Of a stretch of 64,000 nucleotides of DNA, positions 43,079 to 52,053 are shown one piece after another. This DNA is from an uncultured Cellvibrio sp. (lineage in GTDB: Bacteria; Pseudomonadota; Gammaproteobacteria; Pseudomonadales; Cellvibrionaceae), in contig CAMLML010000011.1 in the NCBI GenBank assembly GCA_946481095.1, positions 8,222 through 72,221 on the forward strand. The letters are read 5' to 3'. The position numbers and the translations under genes are program-made. Positions within the stretch are counted from its first letter, which is position 1, and each line of letters begins with the position of its first letter. The notes beneath the pieces are model-generated. The model saw only the letters and a program-made list of their open reading frames with translations. It ran no database searches and was not told the DNA's origin.

Positions 43079-45094
43079 GTGTCCACACCCGATGATCGTA
43101 CAAAGGTTATGTCTGGTTCATCTTCCAAAACCAAGGTTGGTGATGCTTCACCTGTTCCTGTGGAAAAGAGTCCGGTTACTGACGCAGGTGCTCCTGATAA
43201 AGGGCAGGAAACCCAATTCACCCAATATTCGGTTTCACATAACCATTCTGCAGGTTTCGCCAAAGCCAAAGCCTTGGCTGAACAATCAAAAAAAGGGGAC
43301 GGTGTTGGCCGTCTTCTTAAAAAGCGTTTCTTGCTGGATTCTGTACTCGGGCATGGAGGCATGGGAACAGTGTACAAAGCCAGGGATCTTAGAAAAGTTG
43401 AGGCTGAAGATCCTAACCCTTATATAGCGACCAAAGTATTGAATCAGGATTTTCGGGATCATCCCGATGCTTTTATTACCTTGCAGCAAGAAACGGCAAA
43501 ATCACAAACCCTGGCTCATCCTAATATAGTGACCGTTCATGATTTTGACCGGGATGGCGATACTCTTTATATGACAATGGAGTTATTGGAGGGTGAACCA
43601 CTTGACCAATTGATTCGCAAACACAGGGATATAGGTATACCCAAAGATAAAGTCTGGGCTATCACCAAAGATATTTGCGCTGCACTTTCCTACGCACATC
43701 AACGCAATCTGATTCATGCGGATTTCAAACCCGGAAATATTTTTGTGACCGCTGATGGACATGCCAAAGTATTGGATTTTGGTATTGCTCGCGCTGCGTC
43801 CAAGGAAGCTCAAAAACATAAATTTGATGCGGGGCAGTTGGGTGCTTTGACGCCAGCTTATGCGACGATTGAAATGATAAACGATGAACCCATCAGTTTT
43901 TCAGACGATGTTTACGCACTGTCTTGTGTTGTTTATGAAATGTTGGCGGGGCGTCATCCATTCAACAACCGCTCTGCTTTGGATGCTTTGGCGAAAGATG
44001 CAAAACCCAAACGACCTGCGAACCTTACCAATCAGGAATGGAAAGTTTTACAACAAGGTTTGGCGTTAAAGAAAAAAGAGCGCTTTGCAACAGTCAATGA
44101 ATTTGCAAATGCTTTGTTTCCCAAGCCTGTTTCTACAGGCGTAAAGGCCGCGATTATTTTGACCCTGGTGTCACTGGTAGGGGCTGCCTGGTTTGCCAAC
44201 AATCAATATCAGACGCAAAAAGAATTACAAATAAAAATTCAGGAAAAATTATCGGAAGCAAAAAGTTGTTTTGATGAACAAAACTATGAATGTGCGGTTG
44301 CTGCCAGTTTGGTTGCTGTAAATCTTGATTCACATAACGCTGAAGCTCAAGAATTACTTGAAAAAGCGAAGGAAGCTGAAACTCTGAACCAAAAAAATAA
44401 ACAAATCACGCGATTAATTACGGAAGCGGATAATTGTGCTTCAGTGAAAGATGCAGCCTGTGTGCAAGTTAAAGCCAGGGAAATTTTAAAATTGGACGGG
44501 CAGCACTCACGAGGTTTGCAGTTGGCTGCAATGGCAAATCAATTGCAAAACGAAGATACATTACAGCTTTTGTTAGCGGATGGCGAAAAATGTTTGGCAG
44601 CAAATGATCTTGACTGTGTAAGAACCTTTTTGGATAAAGCGTTAACAGTAAATCCTGATCATCCCTCGGTGATTCAATTACAGAATAATCTGCGTTCTAT
44701 CGAGCAGGAAAATGCGACTGTTTTGGCGCAAAAACAAGCAATTAACCTCAAGTCTTTACAAGATGCCAATAATTGCTTTAATCAACAAAAATACGATTGT
44801 ACTGTATCCAAAACAGAAGAAGTGTTAACGAGTGATCCTGCCAATGCTGATGCAATTGCACTTAAACAACGCGCTGAAATTGCCCGGCAGCAACAACAGG
44901 AAATATCCATCAGAGTAAAAAAATTATTAGCAGAAGCTGATGTGTGTATGGGCAAAAAAAATTATGCTTGTGCGATTGCCAAAGCAGAATCAGCTCTGGA
45001 TTTATCGCCTAATAATAAAGATGCGCTTGCTAAAAAACGAAAAGCGCTGGAAACACAACAAAAATTGAAAGAGTCAGGTTTTAACATTCATTAA
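43079..45094 (+). CDS. Membrane Ser/Thr protein kinase with C-x7-C TPR-like repeats
   Basis: 671 aa; GTG 43079 with GAGGAA 5 nt upstream. Kinase domain (about 80-335): GHGGMGTVYKA loop, K in IATKVL, catalytic loop HADFKPGN (Arg of HRD is Ala, the Asp and Asn kept), DFGIA, and the P+1 region LTPAYATIEM. A membrane helix at about 357-373 (AAIILTLVSLVGAAWF) follows. The outer part has five repeats of about 65-75 residues, each opening with C-x7-C: CFDEQNYEC, CASVKDAAC, CLAANDLDC, CFNQQKYDC, CMGKKNYAC, with TPR-like spacing. This suggests a disulfide-stabilised periplasmic sensor. It is followed 20 bases later by a secreted protein, probably its partner. Confidence 0.88.
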   Translation: MSTPDDRTKVMSGSSSKTKVGDASPVPVEKSPVTDAGAPDKGQETQFTQYSVSHNHSAGFAKAKALAEQSKKGDGVGRLLKKRFLLDSVLGHGGMGTVYKARDLRKVEAEDPNPYIATKVLNQDFRDHPDAFITLQQETAKSQTLAHPNIVTVHDFDRDGDTLYMTMELLEGEPLDQLIRKHRDIGIPKDKVWAITKDICAALSYAHQRNLIHADFKPGNIFVTADGHAKVLDFGIARAASKEAQKHKFDAGQLGALTPAYATIEMINDEPISFSDDVYALSCVVYEMLAGRHPFNNRSALDALAKDAKPKRPANLTNQEWKVLQQGLALKKKERFATVNEFANALFPKPVSTGVKAAIILTLVSLVGAAWFANNQYQTQKELQIKIQEKLSEAKSCFDEQNYECAVAASLVAVNLDSHNAEAQELLEKAKEAETLNQKNKQITRLITEADNCASVKDAACVQVKAREILKLDGQHSRGLQLAAMANQLQNEDTLQLLLADGEKCLAANDLDCVRTFLDKALTVNPDHPSVIQLQNNLRSIEQENATVLAQKQAINLKSLQDANNCFNQQKYDCTVSKTEEVLTSDPANADAIALKQRAEIARQQQQEISIRVKKLLAEADVCMGKKNYACAIAKAESALDLSPNNKDALAKKRKALETQQKLKESGFNIH

Positions 45095-45113
45095 CAACAG
45101 GAAGGTAATTTTT

Positions 45114-45794
45114 ATGAAAAAAATATTCATTTTTTGTGTATTCGCTTGTTTTTTGGCGTCATCAACACAGGCTTACGATCTGAAGGATTTAAATCGAACC
45201 TTTGATAAGTCTCACAAGTGTAAAAAAGGCGATGAAAAATGTAAAAATCGCGAGCACTTGAAAGCTGCTGCAAGAGTAGCTGCGGTTGCGGTAGCTGTGA
45301 AACTGATTGCTGATATGGTTATCGAGCATAGATCAAAAAAAATCAAAGACGAGAATTCTGTCGCCGAAGAATATAAAAAAGAACATAAAAATCTGCCCAA
45401 TGAGGCATTTGCATCTGCCTATGTCACCAATACCTTGCCAGGTAAAGTAGTTGAACCCGGTAATAAAGTGGTTATTAAATCTGACATAGTGGTTGTGCCT
45501 GGCGCAAAAGAAAAATCTACATTGATTGAAGAAAAAATGGCAATTTTTGATAATGAAGACAACACCAAAGAGCTAAAATCGTTAACAAAAGCTGTAAATG
45601 ATAAGAACAAAAAAGCAGGAAGTTATGAAAATGAATTTTCGTTTACTTTACCTGAAGGTGTTCCCCAGGGCGTATATCCAATCAAAACAGAATTGTTGTT
45701 AAATGGAAAAGTGGTAAAGACTTCTGATACCGGTATTCAATTGGTATTGGAAGTGAATGATCAGGGACAAATGCAAATTGCGATGTTGGATTGA
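45114..45794 (+). CDS. Secreted protein, probable partner of the kinase
   Basis: 226 aa; AGGAAGGT upstream of ATG 45114, 19 nt past the kinase stop, and a shared terminator follows. Signal peptide IFIFCVFACFLASSTQA-Y, then a Cys pair (HKCKKGDEKC), a helical stretch KAAARVAAVAVAVKLIADMV that may touch membrane, and a beta-rich C-terminal domain (ENEFSFTLPEGVPQGVYPIK, VVKTSDTGIQLVLEV). No family recognised. Probably periplasmic and related to the kinase's outer domain. Confidence 0.7.
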   Translation: MKKIFIFCVFACFLASSTQAYDLKDLNRTFDKSHKCKKGDEKCKNREHLKAAARVAAVAVAVKLIADMVIEHRSKKIKDENSVAEEYKKEHKNLPNEAFASAYVTNTLPGKVVEPGNKVVIKSDIVVVPGAKEKSTLIEEKMAIFDNEDNTKELKSLTKAVNDKNKKAGSYENEFSFTLPEGVPQGVYPIKTELLLNGKVVKTSDTGIQLVLEVNDQGQMQIAMLD

Positions 45795-45806
45795 TTATGT
45801 TCTGAT

Positions 45807-45838
45807 TGAAAAAACGCCAGCGACTGCTGGCGTTTTTA
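45807..45838 (+). terminator. Rho-independent terminator after kinase operon
   Basis: AAAAACGCCAGC/GCTGGCGTTTTT hairpin with a short loop (45813-45834) and T5; A-run on the left makes it usable from both strands. Confidence 0.9.
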
Positions 45839-45878
45839 TTTGGAAAAAAGAAACAAGCTATTTGGATCCGGAATTTTT

Positions 45879-45963
45879 TGGTGCCCAGGAAAGGACTTGA
45901 ACCTTCACGACTTGCGTCACCAACACCTGAAGCTGGCGTGTCTACCAATTTCACCACCTGGGC
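45879..45963 (-). tRNA. tRNA-Leu (anticodon CAG)
   Basis: Minus strand. Acceptor GCCCAGG pairs with CCTGGGC (one terminal mismatch aside), D-arm TGGTGAAATTGGTAGACACGCC-type, anticodon stem CCAGC/GTTGG with loop TTCAGGT giving CAG, long variable arm typical of class II tRNA, T-loop GGTTCAAGTCC, and encoded CCA (45881-45879). Reads CUG codons. It is a possible integration target for mobile elements but no island end is found beside it. Confidence 0.95.
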
Positions 45964-46121
45964 ATAGGGGCTACTGCTGAGGTGGCGCACTATAAATACC
46001 CGATCAGGGCTTGTCAATGGAGATCCGGGATACCCCGGGATTGGATATTCTGGTGGGTTTGTTAACTTGGCTGGCTTATACTGGAAAGCACTACAAAATG
46101 ACTTATTTAAGGCTATGAATC

Positions 46122-48689
46122 TTGGCTAAACGAAAAAAAATCCCTGCTGACCCTTTTGCCGCTCGCGAAGCCGAAAAATATCAAAATCCGGTTCCCAGTC
46201 GCGAATATATTTTGGAACTTCTTGATAACGCAGAACATCCTGTCACACATGAACAAATGTGTGAAATGTTGAATATTGTGGATGAAGAGCGTGTTGAAGC
46301 TTTGCGTCGTCGATTGATTGCCATGGCACGGGATGGGCAATTAATCAGTAATCGCCGTGATGCTTATGTACGTTCTGACAAAATTGATATGGTGCGTGGA
46401 GTGGTGCAAGGTCACAGGGATGGCTATGGTTTTGTGATTCGTGCCGATGGCGGCGATGATATTTATCTGCACAATCGACAAATGCGTAAAGTCTTCGATG
46501 GAGATGAAGTTCTGGTCAGGTTGAGTGGTGAACAGTATCGGGGTAAAGAAGAAGGCGCAATCATAGAAGTTTTGTCGCGCAATACCACGCAATTGGCGGG
46601 GCGTTTTTTTAATGAAAATGGATTGCAATTTGTCAGGCCGGAAAATTCCCGAATCACGCAGGACATCATGGTTCCTTTTGGTAGCTACGGCGGCGCCAAA
46701 CATGGGCAAATAGTGGTAGTGGAAATTACCTTGCAGCCAGATAAAAATCGTTTACCGGCTGGTCGTGTGATTCAGGTTTTGGGTGATCATATGGCTCCCG
46801 GAATGGAAATCGAATTAGCGATACAAGCCCACGGTATTCCGAATTTTTGGCCGGAAGATGTAAAAAAAGAAGCCTCACAATTATCTACAGAAGTTTCTGC
46901 TCAGGACAAAAAACATCGAGTTGATTTGCGCGATCTTCCGTTGATTACTATCGATGGCGAGGACGCGCGTGATTTTGATGACGCTGTTTATTGTGAAAAA
47001 CGCCGAGGTGGATGGCGTTTGTTTGTCGCAATTGCCGATGTGTCACATTATGTTGCTGTTGATTCTGCACTGGATAAAGAAGCAATTGCACGCGGAAATT
47101 CTGTTTATTTTCCTGATTTTGTTGTGCCCATGTTGCCTGAAGCTTTATCCAATGGGTTGTGTTCATTGAATCCGGATGTTGATCGCTTGTGCATGGTTTG
47201 CGAAATGAATATTAGCCCGGCAGGTCGAATCACAGCTTATGAGTTTTATGAAGCAGTGATGCATTCTCATGCACGATTGACTTATACCAAAGTGGATAAA
47301 CTGTTGCGCGGTAAGGATGCTGAATCTGATCAGTTAAGAGCTGAATACTCAGCTGTAATGCCGGGTATTGAACGACTGCAAAAATTATTTGAATGTTTGC
47401 GTGAGGCAAGGGATGCGCGTGGTGCAATCGATTTTGAAACTGTTGAAACGCGCATCATGTTTAATGACGAAAGAAAAATTGAACGCATAGTTCCGATTAA
47501 ACGTAATGATGCACATAAATTAATTGAAGAATGCATGTTGTGTGCGAATGTTTGTGCAGCCGCTTTTCTTGAAAAGCATCAGCTCACCGGGCTTTATCGT
47601 GTTCATGAAGGTCCCTCAGAACAAAAACTGGCGAACCTGCGACAATTTTTAGCTGAATTGGGATTTGGTTTGGGTGGGGGTGACAGGCCGTCTTCAGCCG
47701 ATTATCAACAAGTCATGCAAATGATTCAGGGCAGAAGCGATGCCCATTTGATTCAGACAGTAATGTTGCGCAGTATGCGACAAGCTATGTATCAAGTTGA
47801 AAATCATGGTCATTTTGGATTGGGATATGATGCTTATACTCACTTCACTTCACCTATTCGTCGTTATCCGGATTTGTTGGTTCATCGCGCAATCCGTTCT
47901 GTTATCCGTAGTGACAAGCCTTCTACACATGTGCGCAGGGTTGCGTCCGCAAAAGCTATACCATTAAGAAAAATTTACCCTTACAGCATCAGTGATATGT
48001 TGATGTTTGGCGAGCAATGTTCGCGCACCGAACGTCGTGCGGATGAGGCCACGCGGGACGTTATCAGTTGGTTGAAGTGTGAGTTTTTGCGCGATCAGGT
48101 GGGTGGGATATATGAAGGTCACGTCAGTTCAGTGACCAGTTTTGGTTTATTTGTGGAATTGAATGATCTCTATGTTGAGGGTTTGGTACACATTACTTCT
48201 TTGCCTCATGACTATTATCGCTTTGAACCTGCTATGCACAGATTGATTGGTGAAAGAACCCGAAAAGTGTTTGGCTTGGGTGATGATTTGATGGTCAAAG
48301 TAGTTGGAGTTGATTTGGATAATCGAAAAATCGATTTTGAATTGGAATCTGTTGTGAGCCAGCACAAACAAAAAGCATCGACAGGTAAAGCGGCTATCAA
48401 ACCTGCAACCAAAAATTCAGCCAGTACTTCGGCTAAGACAGGTAAAGCCAAGTCTCCTAAAAAAGTAGCTGATAAAACTTCAGGCAAAATTACGAGTACA
48501 ACAACTGGAAAGACAAAACCAACCGGGAGTAAAACCAGTGGCACTCAGGCTAAAAAAACGACAAGTAAACCAAAGGCGACAGCAATTCAGCCTGTCGCGC
48601 CAAAGAAGACTAAAGCGAATATTGTCACCGCTAAGAAGAAAAATGTTTCTGCGAAAAAAATGGTTAAAAATAATGCGAAGAATCCATGA
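46122..48689 (+). CDS. rnr: Ribonuclease R
   Basis: 855 aa 3'-5' exoribonuclease for structured RNA. Likely TTG start at 46122 with AAGG 9 nt upstream. N-terminal winged helix (REYILELLDNAEHPVTHEQM), two cold-shock domains (MVRGVVQGHRDGYGFVIRAD), RNB catalytic domain with DLRDLPLITIDGEDARDFDD (metal-binding Asp cluster), S1 domain (GGIYEGHVSSVTSFGLFVEL), and a long Lys/Thr/Ala-rich tail of about 110 residues. rlmB follows, as in Escherichia coli. Confidence 0.96.
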   Translation: MAKRKKIPADPFAAREAEKYQNPVPSREYILELLDNAEHPVTHEQMCEMLNIVDEERVEALRRRLIAMARDGQLISNRRDAYVRSDKIDMVRGVVQGHRDGYGFVIRADGGDDIYLHNRQMRKVFDGDEVLVRLSGEQYRGKEEGAIIEVLSRNTTQLAGRFFNENGLQFVRPENSRITQDIMVPFGSYGGAKHGQIVVVEITLQPDKNRLPAGRVIQVLGDHMAPGMEIELAIQAHGIPNFWPEDVKKEASQLSTEVSAQDKKHRVDLRDLPLITIDGEDARDFDDAVYCEKRRGGWRLFVAIADVSHYVAVDSALDKEAIARGNSVYFPDFVVPMLPEALSNGLCSLNPDVDRLCMVCEMNISPAGRITAYEFYEAVMHSHARLTYTKVDKLLRGKDAESDQLRAEYSAVMPGIERLQKLFECLREARDARGAIDFETVETRIMFNDERKIERIVPIKRNDAHKLIEECMLCANVCAAAFLEKHQLTGLYRVHEGPSEQKLANLRQFLAELGFGLGGGDRPSSADYQQVMQMIQGRSDAHLIQTVMLRSMRQAMYQVENHGHFGLGYDAYTHFTSPIRRYPDLLVHRAIRSVIRSDKPSTHVRRVASAKAIPLRKIYPYSISDMLMFGEQCSRTERRADEATRDVISWLKCEFLRDQVGGIYEGHVSSVTSFGLFVELNDLYVEGLVHITSLPHDYYRFEPAMHRLIGERTRKVFGLGDDLMVKVVGVDLDNRKIDFELESVVSQHKQKASTGKAAIKPATKNSASTSAKTGKAKSPKKVADKTSGKITSTTTGKTKPTGSKTSGTQAKKTTSKPKATAIQPVAPKKTKANIVTAKKKNVSAKKMVKNNAKNP

Positions 48690-48718
48690 CGGTAGTTATT
48701 CTTTGAATGAGGACAAGA

Positions 48719-49468
48719 GTGAAAACTGAACTTATTTTTGGGTTGCATTCTGTTCAGGCCATTTTAAAGACTGCACCGCAACGCATTTTGAATTTGTATG
48801 TACTACAGGGTAGAAGCGACCAGCGTCTGCAAAAAATTTTACACTTGGCAGAAACCAACGGTATCGCAGTTGCCAGTATCAGCAGGCAAAAACTGGATGA
48901 TATGTGTAATGATGAAAATCACCAGGGATTGGTTGCTGTGTGTAATCCGGGTGAAATTCAGGACGAAACTTTTTTATTTAAACTAATTGAACAACTTTCA
49001 GAGCCTGCTTTTTTATTGATTTTGGATGGTGTAACTGATCCTCATAATCTGGGTGCCTGTATGCGAACAGCTGAAGCAGCAGGTGTACATGCGGTGATTG
49101 CACCCAAAGATAAATCTGCAGGGCTTACACCCGTTGCACGAAAAGTGGCTTGTGGTGCTGCAGAAGTTTTGCCATTTATTAATGTTACCAATCTCGCGCG
49201 CACATTGAAGAAGTTGCAAGAAAAAGGTGTCTGGTTATATGGCACGTCAGGAGATGCTGAAAAATCTGTTTACGAAACAGAATTAACGGGATCAATTGCT
49301 ATTTTAATGGGAGCGGAAGGCGATGGAATGCGCCGACTCACAACGGAAACCTGCGATCATTTAATGAATATTCCTATGGCGGGAATGGTCAGTAGTTTGA
49401 ATGTATCGGTGGCTACGGGGGTTTGTTTATTTGAAGCGGTCAGGCAGAGAAAACAAACCCCACCCTAA
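48719..49468 (+). CDS. rlmB: 23S rRNA (guanosine-2'-O-)-methyltransferase RlmB
   Basis: About 249 aa SPOUT methyltransferase for G2251. Start set at GTG 48719 because GAGGA lies 6 nt upstream; ATG 48707 in frame has no SD. Text: ELIFGLHSVQAILK, the knot motifs LLILDGVTDPHNLGACMRTA, ILMGAEGDGMRRL and IPMAGMVSSLNVSVATGVCL. Lies 29 nt after rnr, one operon. The last codons and the TAA are part of a genomic repeat (49457 on), so the C-terminal QTPP is unusual. Confidence 0.95.
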   Translation: MKTELIFGLHSVQAILKTAPQRILNLYVLQGRSDQRLQKILHLAETNGIAVASISRQKLDDMCNDENHQGLVAVCNPGEIQDETFLFKLIEQLSEPAFLLILDGVTDPHNLGACMRTAEAAGVHAVIAPKDKSAGLTPVARKVACGAAEVLPFINVTNLARTLKKLQEKGVWLYGTSGDAEKSVYETELTGSIAILMGAEGDGMRRLTTETCDHLMNIPMAGMVSSLNVSVATGVCLFEAVRQRKQTPP

Positions 49469-49534
49469 CCCTCCCCTTCGAAAGGGGAGGGGATCAGTTC
49501 CTACCTCTTGTGGAGGGGGAGGTTAGGAGGAGTG
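49457..49534. repeat. CCCTAACCC-type extragenic palindromic repeat, copy 1
   Basis: CCCCACCCTAACCCTCCCC, then an imperfect hairpin CCCCTTCGAAAGGGG and GGAGGGGGAGGTTAGG. It has the same makeup as the element at 57218. It begins inside the 3' end of rlmB and supplies its stop codon. Confidence 0.7.
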
Positions 49535-49576
49535 CTGGTAGTGGTAAGAAATTAATATTTTTAGCGGAAATATTTT

Positions 49577-49744
49577 ATGAAAAAACTTACATCAATTTCT
49601 GTTTTTGTCACTATAGGTTTGTTAACCGCCTGTTCCCCAAAAGTCGGTAGCCCCGAATGGTGTGAAAAGATCAAAGAAAAAGACAAGGGCGATGTTTCGA
49701 TTAACGAAGCAAAAGACTACGCCAAACATTGTATTTTCAAATAA
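49577..49744 (+). CDS. DUF3012-family small lipoprotein, 55 aa
   Basis: Below usual length limits. Lipobox LLTAC gives a lipidated Cys19; the mature part SPEWCEKIKEKDKGDV and EAKDYAKHCIF carries two conserved Cys and the ANEAxDYAKHC-like ending of DUF3012. GCGGAA is 10 nt before ATG 49577. Function unknown. It lies 19 nt upstream of the phosphatase gene. Confidence 0.75.
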   Translation: MKKLTSISVFVTIGLLTACSPKVGSPEWCEKIKEKDKGDVSINEAKDYAKHCIFK

Positions 49745-49763
49745 ATATTTAAAGAGAATGAAG

Positions 49764-50366
49764 ATGTACGATCAATATGATGGAATTATTTTTGATATGG
49801 ATGGCACATTGGTAGACAGTGGAAAATTGCATGAGAAGGCCTGGACTGCAACATTGGAAAAATATCGAATTCCAATTGATTTTCCGTTAATGCGCTCTTT
49901 GGCTGGTGTTCCTACCAAAGGCACTATAGAAATTTTATTAAAAAAATTTGATGTCACTGTCAATGCCAGCTTGGATGAAATGAATAATTACAAGGAAAAA
50001 TTTGTGCATGAACATATGCATCAATATGTGAAACCAACGGAGTTGGTTGAAATTGCCAAACGCTATTATGGAAAAAAACCAATGGCAGTTGGCACAGGAG
50101 CTTATACGCAAGAAGCCAGGACCATCTTGACACTCTGCGGTATTGATCAATTGGTTAGCGTAGTAGTGGGGGCAGATCAGGTAAAAAATCCCAAACCGGC
50201 ACCGGATACTTTTTTATTGTGCGCGCAATTGTTGAATCTGGATCCTGCAGGCTGCGTAGTATTTGAAGATTCACCTATGGGGTTACGTGCCGCTGCAGAT
50301 GCGGGTATGGCAGGTGTTGATGTGCTTAAAGTTCACAATATAGTAAATGATTATTTTTTGTCATAA
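49764..50366 (+). CDS. yqaB: YqaB-like HAD phosphatase
   Basis: 200 aa. ATG 49764 (MYDQYDGIIF) fits GAGA 6 nt upstream; the frame is open further up but overlaps the lipoprotein gene. HAD motifs: DMDGTLVDS (nucleophile Asp), PMAVGTGA, K in KNPKPAPDTF and VVFEDSPMG. The blocks PMAVGTG and KPAPDTFLLCAQ match Escherichia coli YqaB, a fructose-1-phosphate / 6-phosphogluconate phosphatase. Substrate inferred by homology. Confidence 0.9.
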   Translation: MYDQYDGIIFDMDGTLVDSGKLHEKAWTATLEKYRIPIDFPLMRSLAGVPTKGTIEILLKKFDVTVNASLDEMNNYKEKFVHEHMHQYVKPTELVEIAKRYYGKKPMAVGTGAYTQEARTILTLCGIDQLVSVVVGADQVKNPKPAPDTFLLCAQLLNLDPAGCVVFEDSPMGLRAAADAGMAGVDVLKVHNIVNDYFLS

Positions 50367-50380
50367 ACACTGTTTGATTG

Positions 50381-52051
50381 TTAAGTCACTTTATTGTAAC
50401 TCATGCAGACTTTGTTTTTCCCGTTTGATTTCGCTCTGTATAGAGCTTCATCGGCTCTTCTGATCATTTCTTTTGCGGATTGATCATGAGAATTTTGTGA
50501 GATACCTGCACTGAATGTTACCTTGAATTTATGTTCTTTTTCATTAAATTGAATAGCCTCAAAACTTTTACGTAATTCATTTATCAAGTTGCCTGCATTG
50601 TTGACATCTGTGTCGGGAAGTACCAGCATGAATTCTTCTCCACCGTAACGTCCCATCAAATCTGAAATACGTAATCGCTGCTTCAGTAATTGCGACATTG
50701 CTTTTATTACTTTGTCTCCTGCCTGATGTCCCCAGGTGTCATTGATTGATTTGAAATTGTCTAAATCAATCATCACAATACTGCAATGACGTCTGTGGCG
50801 ATTGGCCAGAGCGATATTTTTTTCGGCCGCGAGTTGAATTTGAGCATGGTTTAACAGTCCAGTTAAACTATCTTCAAACATAAAAGAAGAAAGAAGTCTT
50901 GCCCGCTCAACACGGGATCTGATTTGCCGAACTAATTCAGCAACGGGCATGCCTTTTTGTAACAAATCATCTGATCCTATTTCCAATAATAGAGTTTTGT
51001 TATCCTCTTCTGCGGATAAAAATAAAATTGGAATAGATTGATATTCTGGAAATTGCCTTATAACAGCCGCCAATTCGTTACCTTTTACAATTGGCATATT
51101 AATATCTAAAACCAATATGTCAGGACGAGATTTTTCCATTCTCTCCAAAACATCCAGGGGATTATTGGATATATCGACTTTCATGCCTGCAGCAGCGAGA
51201 ATATTGCTGTAGTAGTTAAGAATAGATTCTTGATCATCTACAAACAAAACATTTGGTGGCCTAACACTGAGAAGATTAAGTTCTGATTTGATCATATTAA
51301 CTAAAACAGGTGCTTCTATGCTTTTTAAGATAAAAGCACTGGCGCCTGCTCTTACTGCTGCCAGTCTGCAATCAAAATCATTTTTATTGGAAATAATAAA
51401 CGTTTTAATTCGTATATCAGCTAATTGACGGCTTAGGTTAAGAATCAATGAGTCGGAATAATCTGAAATTGATAAACTAAGAATTACCAATAATGGCAGT
51501 TGCTCACGAGTCTTTTCCAGCATGCTGTCAGCATCCCGAAAATTTATGACTGATAAACCATAAGCGTTTAAGTTTTCAGTCATTTTTTCTGCGTAAAGAA
51601 CATCATCGTCTAAATAAAATATAAGATTATTTTCTGTTTTATTTTTTTGAAAATAATTTTCATCTGCAATAAGTGATGGTTTTGATGTTGATTCGTTGTT
51701 AGCTTCAGTTTGAATGCCTTCAATAATAGTAGTCAGTGCTATTATTTTTTGTTCAATATTTTGCTTTGATTCAACATTATTCATTTGTTGTATTGATTCA
51801 TGCATGAAAGGTTTAAGCAATGTTTCAATCTCTCTTGCCATAGTGCTCAGGTTTGACAATCCGAAAGTTCCGCTGGTGCCAATCAAATTGTGCACATTGC
51901 GATGCAGTTGGGTAATATATTCATGCTTCCATTCTTTTTTTAAGATTGACCAGTCATCTTTTATAGCATTGATTTTTTCTGGTAGTTGGATGAGATATTG
52001 ATTTTTTAGTTTTTTAAGGTGATCTTCAAAATTTATACTACTTGCGCTCAT
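50381..52051 (-). CDS. HPt-REC-REC-GGDEF response regulator (diguanylate cyclase)
   Basis: 556 aa. Order: HPt domain (about 5-95; phosphorylatable His in HNLIGTSGTFG), a degenerate receiver (about 140-255; LDDD present but the acceptor Asp replaced in LSLSISDYSD), an intact receiver (about 262-378; VDDQ, acceptor Asp in VLDINMP, Lys in LLQKG), GGDEF (about 390-550). The active site is GGEEF with an inhibitory RISD site five residues before, so it should make cyclic di-GMP with product control. ATG 52051 is 2 nt past the sensor gene's stop; the two act together. Confidence 0.92.
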   Translation of the reverse strand: MSASSINFEDHLKKLKNQYLIQLPEKINAIKDDWSILKKEWKHEYITQLHRNVHNLIGTSGTFGLSNLSTMAREIETLLKPFMHESIQQMNNVESKQNIEQKIIALTTIIEGIQTEANNESTSKPSLIADENYFQKNKTENNLIFYLDDDVLYAEKMTENLNAYGLSVINFRDADSMLEKTREQLPLLVILSLSISDYSDSLILNLSRQLADIRIKTFIISNKNDFDCRLAAVRAGASAFILKSIEAPVLVNMIKSELNLLSVRPPNVLFVDDQESILNYYSNILAAAGMKVDISNNPLDVLERMEKSRPDILVLDINMPIVKGNELAAVIRQFPEYQSIPILFLSAEEDNKTLLLEIGSDDLLQKGMPVAELVRQIRSRVERARLLSSFMFEDSLTGLLNHAQIQLAAEKNIALANRHRRHCSIVMIDLDNFKSINDTWGHQAGDKVIKAMSQLLKQRLRISDLMGRYGGEEFMLVLPDTDVNNAGNLINELRKSFEAIQFNEKEHKFKVTFSAGISQNSHDQSAKEMIRRADEALYRAKSNGKNKVCMSYNKVT

Positions 52052-52053
52052 TG

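Noticed and set aside
45879..45963. tRNA-Leu as integration target of the island
   Set aside because: It is 3.4 kb beyond the island, separated by intact rpsT and kinase genes, with no duplicated tRNA end seen.
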